A DNA stretch of 64,000 nucleotides from positions 447,413 through 511,412 of the forward strand of contig NZ_KE387152.1 in NCBI RefSeq assembly GCF_000430505.1. The letters run 5' to 3'. Shown one piece after another: positions 37,968-47,383 of the stretch. The notes below the pieces were generated by a model. The model saw only the letters and a list, made by a program, of their open reading frames with translations. It ran no database searches and was not told the origin of the DNA. A program made the translations under genes and the position numbers. This DNA is from Eisenibacter elegans DSM 3317. Its GTDB lineage: Bacteria; Bacteroidota; Bacteroidia; Cytophagales; Microscillaceae. Within the stretch, counting starts at the first letter, position 1, and the number at the start of each line of letters is the position of its first letter.

Positions 37968-38410
37968 ATGACATCATTCCAAAAACTCCTACATTAGCCG
38001 GACTACTGTATATCGCAAGCAACAGTCCACTACAAGCACAAACTGTTAATAAAGAAAAAGCTAGACAATTGATAGACGAATTATGCAATTGTTTTGAGGC
38101 CTTTATCAACGGCCTTGACCCTGCTGTCAAACAATATATGTACGATGTAAAGGACTTGGGGATGGAAAAAGCCCGCGACAAATTTGGGAAGTTCGCCGGT
38201 ATCGTTCCCGAAGCCCGACAAAGACAAATCTTTGAAGACCTGATGCGGATACAAAAGTTTGATGAGGAGTTTAACGCATTTGGCTGTGATTACAAACAGT
38301 TCCAAACCCTTGAGGTAGAGGGAGGTGCATACCACATCGTAAGCGAATACCTGCGATACAGCCCCAAGTGCGCACTGATGAACCTCGTATTCGCAGCCGG
38401 TGGCCGGTAG
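37968..38410 (+). pseudogene. Small secreted protein with a 1-base frameshift in its signal peptide
   Basis: From 37997 to the stop at 38408-38410 the frame is open and encodes a mature region (TVNKEKARQLIDELCNCFEAF to LVFAAGGR). Its upstream part encodes a good signal-peptide core (LAGLLYIASNSPLQAQ) but has no usual start codon. A start ATG at 37968 (MTSFQKLL) lies in another frame and stops at 37995. Adding one base at about 37991 would join them into one secreted protein of about 147 residues. A TTG at 38069 could start a shorter cytosolic form. The function is unknown; a conserved-looking Cys pair (LCNC) and one later Cys are visible. Confidence 0.6.
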
Positions 38411-38575
38411 GGTTTAATAATCTACGGTGAGGTAGTGGTTGTGAAAGGTAAAGGTACATTGCCTTTCTTCGTAGCATATTGGAAACTAAGCCCTTATTAT
38501 TTTGGTTTAGCTAGAAGCTAAGGGCTCAATTGCAGATGTATTCAATACCTCTATTACCTTATTATCATTAATTTT

Positions 38576-39793
38576 ATGCTACAACAAGTAAGTGTGCGCT
38601 GGGCTTTAGCTCTCTGCCTGTTATTAATCCAAACGGCTACCTATGCCCAGACGCTTTACCCTTTCCCCAATGACGACGGACTTTGGGGCTATGTAGACCA
38701 CACAGGGGCGTATCAGATTGCCCCACAGTATTTGGGAGCTTCGCTTTTTGTGGAGGGGCGGGCTTTTGTAACCCTGCCCAGCGATGTTAATCAGGACTTA
38801 TACCTGTCCCAAATCACTTGTATCGACCACACCGGCAAGGTGTATTACCAATGGCCTATGGCCGGCAATACAGCGGGCATGCTGCTCCTCAATATAGGGC
38901 GCTACTTGATGCCCGGCGCTGGACTCATCACCAAGCCCTATGTTTCTGAAGAGACTTCTGTCAATCAGCAGTATGTCTATTATGACTACAACAGCGGCAT
39001 GCTACGCCTGAGCATTACCACTGAGTGTACATATATGTGTTATGCTACAGCTTTTGATAGCGGAAGGGCTTTCATCGGGCTAAACGATAGTACCAAGGCC
39101 TGTATCGACTTGGAGGGAAACATCCGCTGGACAGTCTCAACACCTGCCAACGGCGTGGGAGACTTGTATCAAAGTGCCTTCGATGGCGGAATAGCAGTAC
39201 AACATATAGAAAAGGCTGAGTGGGGCGAATGGCAAATTATTGATATAGACGGAAAAGTAGTTTTTTATCCATTGGATACCACTCAGTGGCATATCGACGA
39301 AATCAGCCACCCTTCTGAGGGCTACTGTTTTGTGGTGGCTTATGCCAAAACTCCTTCTAACAAGGAGCTTGATTACACCGAATTGGCGTATTTTATAGTC
39401 AACCTCAACACCCGACAAGTTAGCCCACTAAAAGACCTAAAGCTACACTATAGCTCGCCCATTACATATGTGATAGGCTATGAGTTTAGTGAAGGCTTGG
39501 CCTTGGTACAAACATACTCTGGCGAGCTTACTAACGGCATACAGCAAACATATATCCGACCGGATGGCTCTCTGGTCGAATTTGATCCTACTACTGATGC
39601 GCTAGGGTATCCTCAAAAAACACTGTTTCAGCAAACCGAGTACGAAAACGCAAACCTCATCGGAGGGCTATATAAGGACGGGCTTGCGCCTTGGGTGGTG
39701 TATAGGTATACCGATACTAACACAGAATACAAGGTTTTTTATATCGATAATCAGGGAAAAGCAAAGTTCGTATCAGGGTGGCTAAAAGAATAG
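38576..39793 (+). CDS. Secreted WG-repeat protein
   Basis: The 405-residue protein has a signal peptide (WALALCLLLIQTATYAQ, cleavage near residue 25). The mature part contains a WG-type repeat start (GLWGYVDHTGAYQIAPQY), followed by further weaker beta-repeats with the phrase IDxxGKV (ITCIDHTGKVYYQW, QIIDIDGKVVFYP, VFYIDNQGKAKFV). WG repeats form beta-propeller-like or stacked sheets and usually serve in binding. No catalytic motif is visible. It stands alone, with a MITE-like element behind it. Confidence 0.8.
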   Translation: MLQQVSVRWALALCLLLIQTATYAQTLYPFPNDDGLWGYVDHTGAYQIAPQYLGASLFVEGRAFVTLPSDVNQDLYLSQITCIDHTGKVYYQWPMAGNTAGMLLLNIGRYLMPGAGLITKPYVSEETSVNQQYVYYDYNSGMLRLSITTECTYMCYATAFDSGRAFIGLNDSTKACIDLEGNIRWTVSTPANGVGDLYQSAFDGGIAVQHIEKAEWGEWQIIDIDGKVVFYPLDTTQWHIDEISHPSEGYCFVVAYAKTPSNKELDYTELAYFIVNLNTRQVSPLKDLKLHYSSPITYVIGYEFSEGLALVQTYSGELTNGIQQTYIRPDGSLVEFDPTTDALGYPQKTLFQQTEYENANLIGGLYKDGLAPWVVYRYTDTNTEYKVFYIDNQGKAKFVSGWLKE

Positions 39794-39803
39794 CCTGATG
39801 GTA

Positions 39804-39912
39804 CACTGTTGGATATTTTCCAAATTCCACTGTGGACTAAGCCTCACATTGGGGTAAAATGAGACTTAACCCACAGTTTTAACTGTGGATTTGAAAAATG
39901 TCCAGTAGCGTG
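39804..39912. repeat. MITE-like element E7, next to R repeat R2
   Basis: The 109-bp element has ends CACTGTTGGATATTTTCC and GAAAAATGTCCAGTAGCGTG and the internal palindrome CCACAGTTTTAACTGTGG. The 9-mer TTTGGGAAA follows on the right at the position of the R repeat where E5 and E9 also lie. The left copy of the duplication and the left part of R are lost. Confidence 0.75.
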
Positions 39913-39987
39913 TTTGGGAAATGTGTGTGCTGAGAATCTTTGAGAATCAAGAAAATCAAATCCTATAAATCCTCAAATTTTGGTATA
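39913..39987 (+). repeat. R repeat copy R2, right part
   Basis: TTTGGGAAATGTGTGTGCTG to TTTTGGTATA matches the right three-quarters of R. Its last 15 bases are also the end of meaB: the stop codon and the final codons (for Tyr-Thr-Lys-Ile) on the minus strand lie inside the repeat. Confidence 0.75.
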
Positions 39988-40977
39988 CCTTCGGTAAATC
40001 TGCAACAACTCATTAGCTGCGTGGCTTGGGGAGCGTAGGCCTTCAGACACTTCCTTACTCAATGCTTTGAGCAAGGTTTGTACCTGTGGGTGATCATAGA
40101 AATCACTTTCCAGCTTGTGGCTAATGCTGCGGTACATCCAGTCGAGGTTTTGGGCTTGGCGGCGTTGTTGCCAATAGCCGTTGGCTTGGGTGTGGGCTTC
40201 GTAAGCCCGTACCTGCTCCCAGAGCTCGGCAATACCTGATTGCTCCAATGCCGAACAGGTAAGTACTTGTGGCCACCAACCAGAAGCTGCCGGAGGGAAA
40301 AGATGCAGCGCATTTTGGTATTCCAGTTGGGCGAGGCGTGCGGCGGCGAGATTTTTGCCATCGGCTTTGTTGATGGCCAAGAGGTCGGCCATTTCCATAA
40401 TCCCCTTTTTGATACCCTGTAGCTCGTCGCCGGCTCCTGCCAAGAGCAAGAGCAGGAAAAAGTCGACCATTCCGTGTACCATGGTCTCTGACTGGCCTAC
40501 GCCTACTGTTTCGATAAACAATACTTCAAATCCGGCGGCCTCACAAAGCAACATCGCCTCTCTGGTACGGCGTGCGACCCCCCCCAAGGATTTGCCCGCC
40601 GGCGAGGGGCGAATATAGGCTCTTGGGTTCATCCCGAGTTGCTCCATCCGCGTCTTGTCGCCTAAGATACTGCCCCTGCTACGCTGGCTGCTGGGGTCTA
40701 TGGCCAATACGGCTAGATGATGCCCCAAGGTATCGGTCAGGTAGGTGCCTAGGGCTTCGATAAAGGTACTTTTCCCCACTCCCGGCACGCCCGTAATGCC
40801 AACCCTGATAGCCTTGCCAGTATGAGGCAAAACCTGCTCCAAAATTTCCTGAGCCAAGGCTTCATCACTGGCCAAGGTACTTTCTACTACTGTAATGGCT
40901 TGGCTGAGCAATACGCGGTCTTGAGCCAAGATACCGTCGATATAAGTTTGGGCGCTATGTCGTTTGGGTGAAGACAC
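39973..40977 (-). CDS. meaB: Methylmalonyl-CoA mutase-associated GTPase MeaB
   Basis: The 334-residue G3E-type GTPase has the P-loop [12 protein letters not shown] (about 60-71), [32 protein letters not shown] and the base-specificity motif INKAD. MeaB proteins protect and reload adenosylcobalamin-dependent methylmalonyl-CoA mutase. The mutase genes are not in the window. The C-terminus is written by an R repeat (R2), which may have replaced the original last codons. A -7 element lies 56 bases upstream. Confidence 0.93.
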   Translation of the reverse strand: MSSPKRHSAQTYIDGILAQDRVLLSQAITVVESTLASDEALAQEILEQVLPHTGKAIRVGITGVPGVGKSTFIEALGTYLTDTLGHHLAVLAIDPSSQRSRGSILGDKTRMEQLGMNPRAYIRPSPAGKSLGGVARRTREAMLLCEAAGFEVLFIETVGVGQSETMVHGMVDFFLLLLLAGAGDELQGIKKGIMEMADLLAINKADGKNLAAARLAQLEYQNALHLFPPAASGWWPQVLTCSALEQSGIAELWEQVRAYEAHTQANGYWQQRRQAQNLDWMYRSISHKLESDFYDHPQVQTLLKALSKEVSEGLRSPSHAANELLQIYRRYTKI

Positions 40978-41032
40978 TTATATAGGTAATGTATTTTTGA
41001 GTTCTTGAGGGATAAATAAGGTATTAAGGATT

Positions 41033-41040
41033 CAAAAATA
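41033..41040 (-). promoter_or_regulatory. -7 element for meaB
   Basis: On the minus strand this reads TATTTTTG, an exact TAnnTTTG match, 56 bases before the meaB start. Confidence 0.45.
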
Positions 41041-41157
41041 CCCATTCTCAGCACATCAAGCACAAATTCTGGATTAATTTTTAGGATAATCAGGACTGTT
41101 ATTGTCACTTCAAGCAGTATGGGCAATTCCCAGAAAACATAAGCACTAGAAATACAC

Positions 41158-41194
41158 AAGCCTTTCCGAGTCTGTAAGCGACAGGGAAAGGCTT
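41158..41194 (-). terminator. Hairpin at the end of the accC operon
   Basis: AAGCCTTTCC (41158-41167) pairs with GGAAAGGCTT (41185-41194) around a 17-base loop, 12 bases past the accC stop. The following minus-strand sequence has few T, so termination may be partial. Confidence 0.65.
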
Positions 41195-41205
41195 GTTGGT
41201 AGGGC

Positions 41206-42555
41206 TTAGGCCAAAAACTCTTTGAGGTCAAGATTGTCTAAGAAGGCGGTCGTATAATCGCCGGACTTGAACTGCTCGTTTTCCATCAGCTTGATGTGGA
41301 ACGGGATAGTTGTCTGTATTCCTTCAATGACAAACTCTTCGAGGGCACGCTTCATCCGAATCAGCCCCTCTTCGCGTGTTTGGGCACTGACGATGAGCTT
41401 GGCAATCATCGAGTCGTAGTTGGGTGGAATGCTATAGCCGGCATATACGTGGGTATCGACACGCACACCGCGCCCTCCGGGGATATGGAGATTGGTGATT
41501 TTGCCTGGCGAAGGACGGAAGCCGTTGGCAGGGTCTTCCGCATTGATACGACACTCAATGGCGTAGAGTTGAGGATAATAGTTTTTGCCCGAAATGCGTT
41601 CTCCTGCGGCAAGCTTGATTTGCTCCTTGATAAGGTCAAAGCTAGTAACTTCCTCAGTGATAGGGTGTTCTACTTGGATCCGGGTGTTCATCTCCATAAA
41701 ATAGAAGTTTCGGTATTTGTCTACCAAAAATTCTATCGTACCCACACCTTCATATTTGATGGCTTCTACGGCTTTTACGGCGGCTACGCCCATCGCTTCG
41801 CGTAGCTCATCGGTCATAATAGGAGAGGGGGTTTCTTCCACCAGTTTTTGGTGGCGGCGCTGAATGGAGCAGTCCCTTTCTGACAAGTGGCAGCCATTAC
41901 CGTATTGGTCGCCGGCTACTTGTATCTCAACGTGGCGCGGCTCTTCTACAAATTTTTCAAGATAAATACCTGCGTTGCCAAAGGCAGCTTCGGCCTCAGT
42001 ACGGGCGCTGTTCCAAGCTTTTTCAAACTCGCTGTCTTCGCGGATGATACGCATCCCACGACCACCACCACCGGCAGTAGCCTTGATAATAACAGGATAG
42101 CCTACTTCTTTGGCCAGAGTGCGCCCCTCTTCGAGGGAGCTGAGCAAGCCATCGGAGCCGGGAATCACAGGCACACCAGCAGTTTTCATTGTATCTTTGG
42201 CCGTGGCTTTGTCGCCCATTTTCTCAATCATTTCTGGCGATGCCCCAATGAACTTGATGTTGTGTTCGTGGCAAATGCGCGAAAATTCGGCGTTTTCGGA
42301 AAGAAAGCCGTACCCAGGGTGAATCGCATCGGCATTGGTGATTTCTGCCGCCGCAATGATGTGCGGGATATTGAGATAAGATTGCTTGCTGGCTGGACCG
42401 CCAATACAGACAGCCTCATCGGCAAAGCGCACGTGGAGGCTCTCTTTGTCGGCAGTAGAATATACTGCCACGGTCTTGATGCCCATTTCCTTGCAGGTAC
42501 GGATGATGCGCAGGGCGATTTCTCCTCGATTGGCAATGAGTATTTTCTTGAACAT
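41206..42555 (-). CDS. accC: Acetyl-CoA carboxylase, biotin carboxylase subunit
   Basis: The 449-residue ATP-grasp enzyme begins [20 protein letters not shown] and has the glycine-rich ATP loop [13 protein letters not shown], the metal and substrate motif [17 protein letters not shown] and [14 protein letters not shown]. It carboxylates biotin on AccB as the first half of malonyl-CoA synthesis. The start at 42555 matches the family; an in-frame start 27 bases earlier adds a Thr-rich extension. It is the last gene of the minus-strand lipid operon that starts at 45980. Confidence 0.97.
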   Translation of the reverse strand: MFKKILIANRGEIALRIIRTCKEMGIKTVAVYSTADKESLHVRFADEAVCIGGPASKQSYLNIPHIIAAAEITNADAIHPGYGFLSENAEFSRICHEHNIKFIGASPEMIEKMGDKATAKDTMKTAGVPVIPGSDGLLSSLEEGRTLAKEVGYPVIIKATAGGGGRGMRIIREDSEFEKAWNSARTEAEAAFGNAGIYLEKFVEEPRHVEIQVAGDQYGNGCHLSERDCSIQRRHQKLVEETPSPIMTDELREAMGVAAVKAVEAIKYEGVGTIEFLVDKYRNFYFMEMNTRIQVEHPITEEVTSFDLIKEQIKLAAGERISGKNYYPQLYAIECRINAEDPANGFRPSPGKITNLHIPGGRGVRVDTHVYAGYSIPPNYDSMIAKLIVSAQTREEGLIRMKRALEEFVIEGIQTTIPFHIKLMENEQFKSGDYTTAFLDNLDLKEFLA

Positions 42556-42632
42556 TGGTGTTGTTGTTGGGTGGTCAATCACAAAAAAGCAAGCCTGACG
42601 CTTGCTATCGAGAAAATAGAAAATGAGCGCGC

Positions 42633-43115
42633 TTAGATTGGCTCAACCAAGAACAGCGGCTGGTCATATTCTACAGGACTGGCATTGTCTACCAATACTT
42701 TGACAATGCGGCCCGAAACTTCTGATTCAATTTCGTTGAAGAGCTTCATAGCCTCCACAATACAAACTGTCTGACCAGCTTTCACCTCGTCGCCTACATT
42801 GACAAAAGAGGGGGATTCCGGGTTAGGAGAACGATAAAAAGTACCTATCATCGGCGACTTGATGGTCAGCAAGTTTGCTTCGCTGGCCGCAGGAGCTGCC
42901 GGAGTGGTGGTAGCGGGGGCGGCTACTGTTTCAGCAGGGGCGGCTACTGTTACGGGGCTGCTGGCTACTGGAGCCACGGCTTTAGGCGCTTCTACCAAAA
43001 CAGCGCTGCTGCTGCGCTTTACGCTGATTTCAAAACTTTCGGTTTTGATGCTTACCTCATCGAGGCCGGACTTAGAGATAAAGTCTATGAGGTCTTGAAT
43101 ATCTTTTGGTTTCAT
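42633..43115 (-). CDS. accB: Acetyl-CoA carboxylase biotin carboxyl carrier protein
   Basis: The 160-residue protein has an N-terminal helix, an Ala/Pro/Val-rich linker (about residues 38-78) and the biotinyl domain with the acceptor Lys in [12 protein letters not shown] (K124). It carries biotin between AccC and the carboxyltransferase. It lies between fabH and accC in the same operon. The repetitive linker DNA has near-perfect short repeats (GGGGCGGCTACTGTT twice on the plus strand). Confidence 0.97.
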   Translation of the reverse strand: MKPKDIQDLIDFISKSGLDEVSIKTESFEISVKRSSSAVLVEAPKAVAPVASSPVTVAAPAETVAAPATTTPAAPAASEANLLTIKSPMIGTFYRSPNPESPSFVNVGDEVKAGQTVCIVEAMKLFNEIESEVSGRIVKVLVDNASPVEYDQPLFLVEPI

Positions 43116-43168
43116 AAGATTGGATTACAACAGTGTGTTAAGAGAAGTAGGAAGTACAAGGCTGGGGA

Positions 43169-44167
43169 CTATTGGCTGTCGTAAGCCCACTTGAGATAAA
43201 CAGCACCCCAGGTAAATCCGCCGCCAAAGGCTGCCAAGACGAGGTTTTGGCCGCGCTTGAGCTGTGGTTCGTAGTCGTGTAAACAGAGCGGAATGGTTGC
43301 GTTGGTCGTATTGCCATATTTGTGAATGTTGAGCATCACTTTGTCGGCAGGCAAGCCCATATGTTGGGCAGTGGCATCAATGATACGCTTGTTGGCCTGA
43401 TGTGGTACGAGCCAAGCAATATCTTCGGCTCGAAGCTGGTTACGCTCCATAATAGTACCGCTGGCCTCGGCCATACGCTTGACAGCGTGCTTGAATACTG
43501 CTGCGCCCTCTTGGTATACAAAGTGTTCGCGGGCGGCTACGGTCTCGGCATTGGGTGGGCGGCGGCTGCCTCCGGCTTTTTGGTGGAGGTGAACCCAGCC
43601 GGCACCGTCTGATTGGAGCACAAAGTCCAGCACGCCATAAGGTTCTTCACTGGCTTCGAGCAAGACCGCTCCCGCGCCATCACCAAAAATGATGCAAGTT
43701 GCACGGTCGGTATAGTCTATGATAGAAGACATCTTGTCTGCGCCTACTACCACTATTTTCTTATAAGTCCCTGCTTTGATAAACTGCGAGGCGGTAGAAA
43801 GGGCATACAAAAAGCCCGAGCAAGCCGCTTGCACATCATAACTGAAGGCATTGCGGATGCCCACTGCATCGCAGATAAGGTTGGCCGTAGCCGGAAACAC
43901 AAAGTCGGGGGTCGTAGTGGCGCAAATGAGCAACTCTACCTCCTCAGGAGCGGTATTGGTTTTGGCCAACAACCCTTTGACGGCCTCGGTAGCCATATGA
44001 GACGTACCCAAGCCCTCTCCTTTGAGAATACGGCGCTCCTTGATGCCGGTACGCTCGGTAATCCAAGTGTCGGTAGTGTCTACCAGTTTTTCCAGCTCTT
44101 GATTCGTCAGGATATACTCCGGGGTATAGGTATGAACCCCGCTGAGGCGTGCGTAGGTTTGAGTCAT
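43169..44167 (-). CDS. fabH: Beta-ketoacyl-ACP synthase III
   Basis: The 332-residue enzyme has the catalytic Cys in DVQAACSGFLYAL (C116), His in WLVPHQANKRIID and Asn in IHKYGNTTNATIP, the complete FabH triad. It starts fatty-acid synthesis by condensing acyl-CoA with malonyl-ACP. It is 20 bases downstream of plsX and followed by accB, linking initiation, acyl-phosphate formation and malonyl-CoA supply in one transcript. Confidence 0.97.
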   Translation of the reverse strand: MTQTYARLSGVHTYTPEYILTNQELEKLVDTTDTWITERTGIKERRILKGEGLGTSHMATEAVKGLLAKTNTAPEEVELLICATTTPDFVFPATANLICDAVGIRNAFSYDVQAACSGFLYALSTASQFIKAGTYKKIVVVGADKMSSIIDYTDRATCIIFGDGAGAVLLEASEEPYGVLDFVLQSDGAGWVHLHQKAGGSRRPPNAETVAAREHFVYQEGAAVFKHAVKRMAEASGTIMERNQLRAEDIAWLVPHQANKRIIDATAQHMGLPADKVMLNIHKYGNTTNATIPLCLHDYEPQLKRGQNLVLAAFGGGFTWGAVYLKWAYDSQ

Positions 44168-44187
44168 GGCTTGAGGGGGCCTTTCGG

Positions 44188-45132
44188 TTAGTTATTCTGT
44201 TCTTTGAGCGAGTGTTGTATTTTTTGGTACAACTCTGCTTGTGTCAGCCTTTCAGACAGCATAATGGCGCTACAAATAGCCTTATCATTAGACACGCCGT
44301 GTGCTATCACGACATTACCATTGATACCAAGTACGGGGCTTCCTCCGATGACTTCATAGTTGAAGTTATCAAAGAAGGGGTTGCTGTACTGTTGTTTTTT
44401 GAGAATTTCGTAATACGATTCAGCCATCTTGATGACCACATTACCCACATATCCGTCACAGACAATCACGTCGGCAGATTCGTTGAAGAGGTCACGCCCT
44501 TCGATATTGCCTACAAAATTGAGGCGCTCGTTTTTCTTGAGCAGTTGGTGCGCGGCTTGTGTGTGGAGATTGCCTTTTTGCTCCTCTTCTCCGAGGCTTA
44601 GCAAGGCTACTTTGGGGGTGTCTGTCTTGAAGACGTGTTGGCAATACATAGCGCCTATTTCGCCAAACTGCGCCAATACTTCGGGCTTACAGTCGGTGTT
44701 AGCGCCTACATCTAAGATGATGCCGTAGCTTCCGTCGAGTTTGGGTACGTGGCTGATAATAGTAGGGCGCAATACGCCGGAGATTACCTGTACACTAAAA
44801 ATAGCGCCTACCAACATAGCGCCCGTATTACCGGCGCTGCAAAATGCGTCTACCTCTTTGTTTTTGAGGAGTTGGTAGCCAATACTGATGCTCGATTGAG
44901 GCTTTTGTGAAAGGGCTTTGGTAGGGTGCTCGGCCATCCCAATTACTTGGGGAGCATCTACAATTTCGACATTAGCCGGAATACCCTCCGTAAATTCGGC
45001 ACGGATGGCCTCTTCTTGTCCGACTAAAACTAAGGTGGTGTCTTTACTGACTTCTTTGGAAGCCAGTAAAGCGCCTTGAACTACAGCTTTGGGGGCAAAA
45101 TCGCCGCCCATTGCGTCGAGTGCAATTTTCAT
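44188..45132 (-). CDS. plsX: Phosphate acyltransferase PlsX
   Basis: The 314-residue protein starts KIALDAMGGDFAPKAVVQGA and has the family blocks KPQSSISIGYQLLKN, FCSAGNTGAMLVGAI and LLSLGEEEQKGN. PlsX converts acyl-ACP to acyl-phosphate for phospholipid synthesis at the inner face of the membrane. The gene order rpmF-plsX-fabH is widely conserved in bacteria, which supports the assignment. Confidence 0.97.
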   Translation of the reverse strand: MKIALDAMGGDFAPKAVVQGALLASKEVSKDTTLVLVGQEEAIRAEFTEGIPANVEIVDAPQVIGMAEHPTKALSQKPQSSISIGYQLLKNKEVDAFCSAGNTGAMLVGAIFSVQVISGVLRPTIISHVPKLDGSYGIILDVGANTDCKPEVLAQFGEIGAMYCQHVFKTDTPKVALLSLGEEEQKGNLHTQAAHQLLKKNERLNFVGNIEGRDLFNESADVIVCDGYVGNVVIKMAESYYEILKKQQYSNPFFDNFNYEVIGGSPVLGINGNVVIAHGVSNDKAICSAIMLSERLTQAELYQKIQHSLKEQNN

Positions 45133-45185
45133 TAGATGACAGTTGTGGTGAGCAATACTACAGCTTTCGCTAAGATTCGACCAAG

Positions 45186-45380
45186 TTACGCAACTGACAC
45201 GAATTCTTCAACTACTTTCTTGCCTTTGTAGTACAAATCACCATCTACTACGTAAGCGCGGTGGCGCAAATGAGGCTCGCCGGTTTCGGGGCATAGCACT
45301 ACATTTTTGGCAGTAGCTTTATAGTGGGTGCGGCGTTTATCGCGGCGGGTTTTTGATATTTTACGCTTAGGATGTGCCAT
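45186..45380 (-). CDS. rpmF: Ribosomal protein L32
   Basis: The 64-residue basic protein begins [19 protein letters not shown], the standard L32 start. Only one Cys is present ([16 protein letters not shown]); the four-Cys zinc ribbon found in other L32 proteins is lost, as is usual in Bacteroidota. It lies between the YceD-like gene and plsX, a conserved arrangement. Confidence 0.97.
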   Translation of the reverse strand: MAHPKRKISKTRRDKRRTHYKATAKNVVLCPETGEPHLRHRAYVVDGDLYYKGKKVVEEFVSVA

Positions 45381-45428
45381 ATCTCAACGCTGTTTTAAAT
45401 TGTTAGAACTTATTTATATACTTGAAAA

Positions 45429-45980
45429 TCAATTGGATTGCGAGTTTTTAAGCTTGCGAAGCGCTTCCCAGCGGCTGTCTATAGGGCTATCCTCGTCTGG
45501 GCTAGCAGGGGTGTTTTCGGAGCTATAGATGAGGGTCTCCTCTACGGTGTCATCATCGGCTTCATTACGGAAGCGAGGGTGCAGCTTTTTCATCGGAATG
45601 GCCAAAAGCACAAACTCATAAACAGGCTGTGATACATTGATGACAGCTGTTTGGCGGTCAATAATTTCTAGCTCATCAGTAATGGTCTCGGGAGTATCCC
45701 CAAACTGCCATATCAACTGCTGTTTTACCGCAATGGAATGCTCAAACGGCTCTAGGCTGCGGTCGCAGAGCAAAGTCAAACTGCCTTCTATATTGAAGTG
45801 GAGGTGCAGCATGGTTTCGCTTTTATCCAAAACCAAAGCGATTTTGAGCTGCGCTTTTTCTACAGAAGTATGCGCAGTACCCTCAAACAATGTCTCATCA
45901 GCAACGAAACTGAATTCGTGCTGGGTATTCTTGAGGGTGCTGATGGTAATATCAAAAGCCGATGCTTTCACTTGCTTCAA
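45429..45980 (-). CDS. DUF177/YceD-like protein
   Basis: The 183-residue protein has the central LTLLCDRSLEPFEHSI motif of the YceD family (Cys followed by Arg/Ser), an acidic C-terminal region and a basic tail. In bacteria and plastids the family is linked to 23S rRNA accumulation and ribosome assembly. Its position just before rpmF is conserved. It is the first gene of the six-gene operon ending at accC, with a -7 element 28 bases before the start. Confidence 0.88.
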   Translation of the reverse strand: MKQVKASAFDITISTLKNTQHEFSFVADETLFEGTAHTSVEKAQLKIALVLDKSETMLHLHFNIEGSLTLLCDRSLEPFEHSIAVKQQLIWQFGDTPETITDELEIIDRQTAVINVSQPVYEFVLLAIPMKKLHPRFRNEADDDTVEETLIYSSENTPASPDEDSPIDSRWEALRKLKNSQSN

Positions 45981-46007
45981 TAATTGATGCTTTCAAAAAT
46001 AGAACTG

Positions 46008-46015
46008 CAAAAGTA
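46008..46015 (-). promoter_or_regulatory. -7 element for the YceD-rpmF-plsX-fabH-acc operon
   Basis: On the minus strand this reads TACTTTTG, an exact TAnnTTTG match, 28 bases before the first start codon. Confidence 0.6.
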
Positions 46016-46093
46016 GACAGTTATTTTCAATTTTGAAAGTCTTGCAAGTGATTTATTTGGGTTTGGGCGTTGGTGCTTAGGCAGAAGGCAATA

Positions 46094-46195
46094 TATACCC
46101 AATCAGAATTGTTTGGGGAAATATAGGCACTCAAAATTTTTAAACATCAAGAAAATCAAAGCCTGTAAATCCTCAAATCAAGTGAATCCTAGTAC
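46094..46195 (+). repeat. R repeat copy R3, uninterrupted
   Basis: This 102-bp copy runs from TATACCCAATCAGAATTG to GTGAATCCTAGTAC without an inserted element and shows the intact site GTTTGGGGAAATATA where other copies carry MITE-like elements. Confidence 0.75.
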
Positions 46196-46203
46196 AAAAA
46201 AAT

Positions 46204-46227
46204 AACCCCCGACCTTGGCCGAGGGTT
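46204..46227 (-). terminator. Terminator of the RRM protein gene
   Basis: AACCCCCGACC (46204-46214) pairs with GGCCGAGGGTT (46217-46227), allowing two G-T pairs. On the minus strand it is followed by an A/T-rich tract with a T run (46196-46202). It begins 17 bases past the stop. Confidence 0.75.
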
Positions 46228-46244
46228 TGCAAAGACAATATTGC

Positions 46245-46532
46245 TTAATAGCGGTTATTGTTACGGGGAGAGTAAGAAGACTGGCGGCTTTCGCGAGGTT
46301 CAGCTACTTTCACTACGATTGTTCTGCCATCCAATTGAGTGTTATTGAGGGCATTGATAGCGTTTTGACCATCTTGGTCGTCCATCATTTCAACAAAACC
46401 GAAGCCTTTTGAAGTACCGGTGAATTTGTCGATGATGATTTTAACAGATTTTACTTCACCATAAGATTCAAACAAGGAGCGAAGGTCGCTTTCTTGGGTC
46501 TCATAATTCAGTCTTGCTACGAAAATGTTCAT
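46245..46532 (-). CDS. RRM-domain RNA-binding protein
   Basis: The 95-residue protein is a single RNA recognition motif: RNP2 is MNIFVARLNY and RNP1 is KGFGFVEMMD, followed by a short Arg/Ser/Asn tail (PRESRQSSYSPRNNNRY). Such proteins are frequent in Bacteroidota and cyanobacteria and bind mRNA, often with cold or stress regulation. It has its own terminator, and the 180 bases upstream (A+T-rich) may include a long leader. The first gene upstream on the same strand is the TetR regulator. Confidence 0.92.
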   Translation of the reverse strand: MNIFVARLNYETQESDLRSLFESYGEVKSVKIIIDKFTGTSKGFGFVEMMDDQDGQNAINALNNTQLDGRTIVVKVAEPRESRQSSYSPRNNNRY

Positions 46533-46714
46533 TGTAATATAAAATTAAGAAATAAAACACTGCTGAGGATTTTGTGAGAAAACAGGAAGAAGTAGCAGAA
46601 AACGGAAATTACTAAAAGACCTAAAATCTTGCTATTCAGCTATTTGTGAACAAAACACTCAATCAACACAGTAAAACTAAAGATAAAATTCAGGGTTTGC
46701 AAATTTTAGTACAA

Positions 46715-47383
46715 TTATTTTGGGCTGTTTACGCTAAACCCTGTATTGTTGTGGTAAGTTTGGCGATAGGTTTGTATAGCTTCTTCGAAAAGCCGCCGGC
46801 CTTTGTCAGAAAGCAGTGGGCGATAGCAGTTGTAGAAAAGCTGTAGATAATATTCAACACGTTCATTTTCAGAACCTTGATGGAAAATCTCCGCATCAGC
46901 AATCCAAGAATGCAAAATGATTTGGAGGTTATGAATCGTAAAATCGTATTGCCCTGAATATTGTTCTGGTGTAAGATAACCCTCCCGAATCAAGAAGTCG
47001 GCAATTTTGCGCATCATCTCCCTTCGTTTGTTGAACTGCATCTGTGCGTGTTCCTTAATTTCACTAAAATGACGCGCTACTTTGGTGATGCCCAAGTAGA
47101 TAAACTTGTATTTGTAGAGTATTTCGAATATCTGCCGAAGGCTGGCCATCATAAAGGCTACGCCAAAAATTTGTTTTTCGACATAGCCAAACTGTTCATC
47201 TAGCTCTGTTTGCATATTGAGATACAGCTGACGGATGATGTCATCTTTTTTAGGAAAATGATAAGTTAGGTTACCATAGCTGATACCCATAGCTTCACTA
47301 ATGTCGCGACCCGAAATGGCCGTAATGCCGTGTGTATTGAAAAGCTCTAGAGCCGTGGACAAGATTTTATCGCGTGTTTTCAT
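46715..47383 (-). CDS. TetR/AcrR family transcriptional regulator
   Basis: The 222-residue protein has the TetR DNA-binding start TRDKILSTALELFNTHG and the helix-turn-helix GRDISEAMGISYGNLTYHF at about residues 25-45. The remaining helical part is the ligand-binding and dimer domain. It is divergent from the acyl-CoA dehydrogenase gene at 47618, so regulation of that gene by an acyl-CoA-type ligand is plausible but only inferred from position. Confidence 0.92.
   Translation of the reverse strand: MKTRDKILSTALELFNTHGITAISGRDISEAMGISYGNLTYHFPKKDDIIRQLYLNMQTELDEQFGYVEKQIFGVAFMMASLRQIFEILYKYKFIYLGITKVARHFSEIKEHAQMQFNKRREMMRKIADFLIREGYLTPEQYSGQYDFTIHNLQIILHSWIADAEIFHQGSENERVEYYLQLFYNCYRPLLSDKGRRLFEEAIQTYRQTYHNNTGFSVNSPK

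Noticed and set aside
42880-42970. Near-repeat GGGGCGGCTACTGTT inside accB, first taken for a tandem repeat element
   Set aside because: It encodes the normal Ala/Pro/Val-rich linker of the biotin carrier protein.
43613-44191. Plus-strand open frame of 192 codons opposite fabH
   Set aside because: The fabH catalytic residues are complete and the antisense product is featureless.
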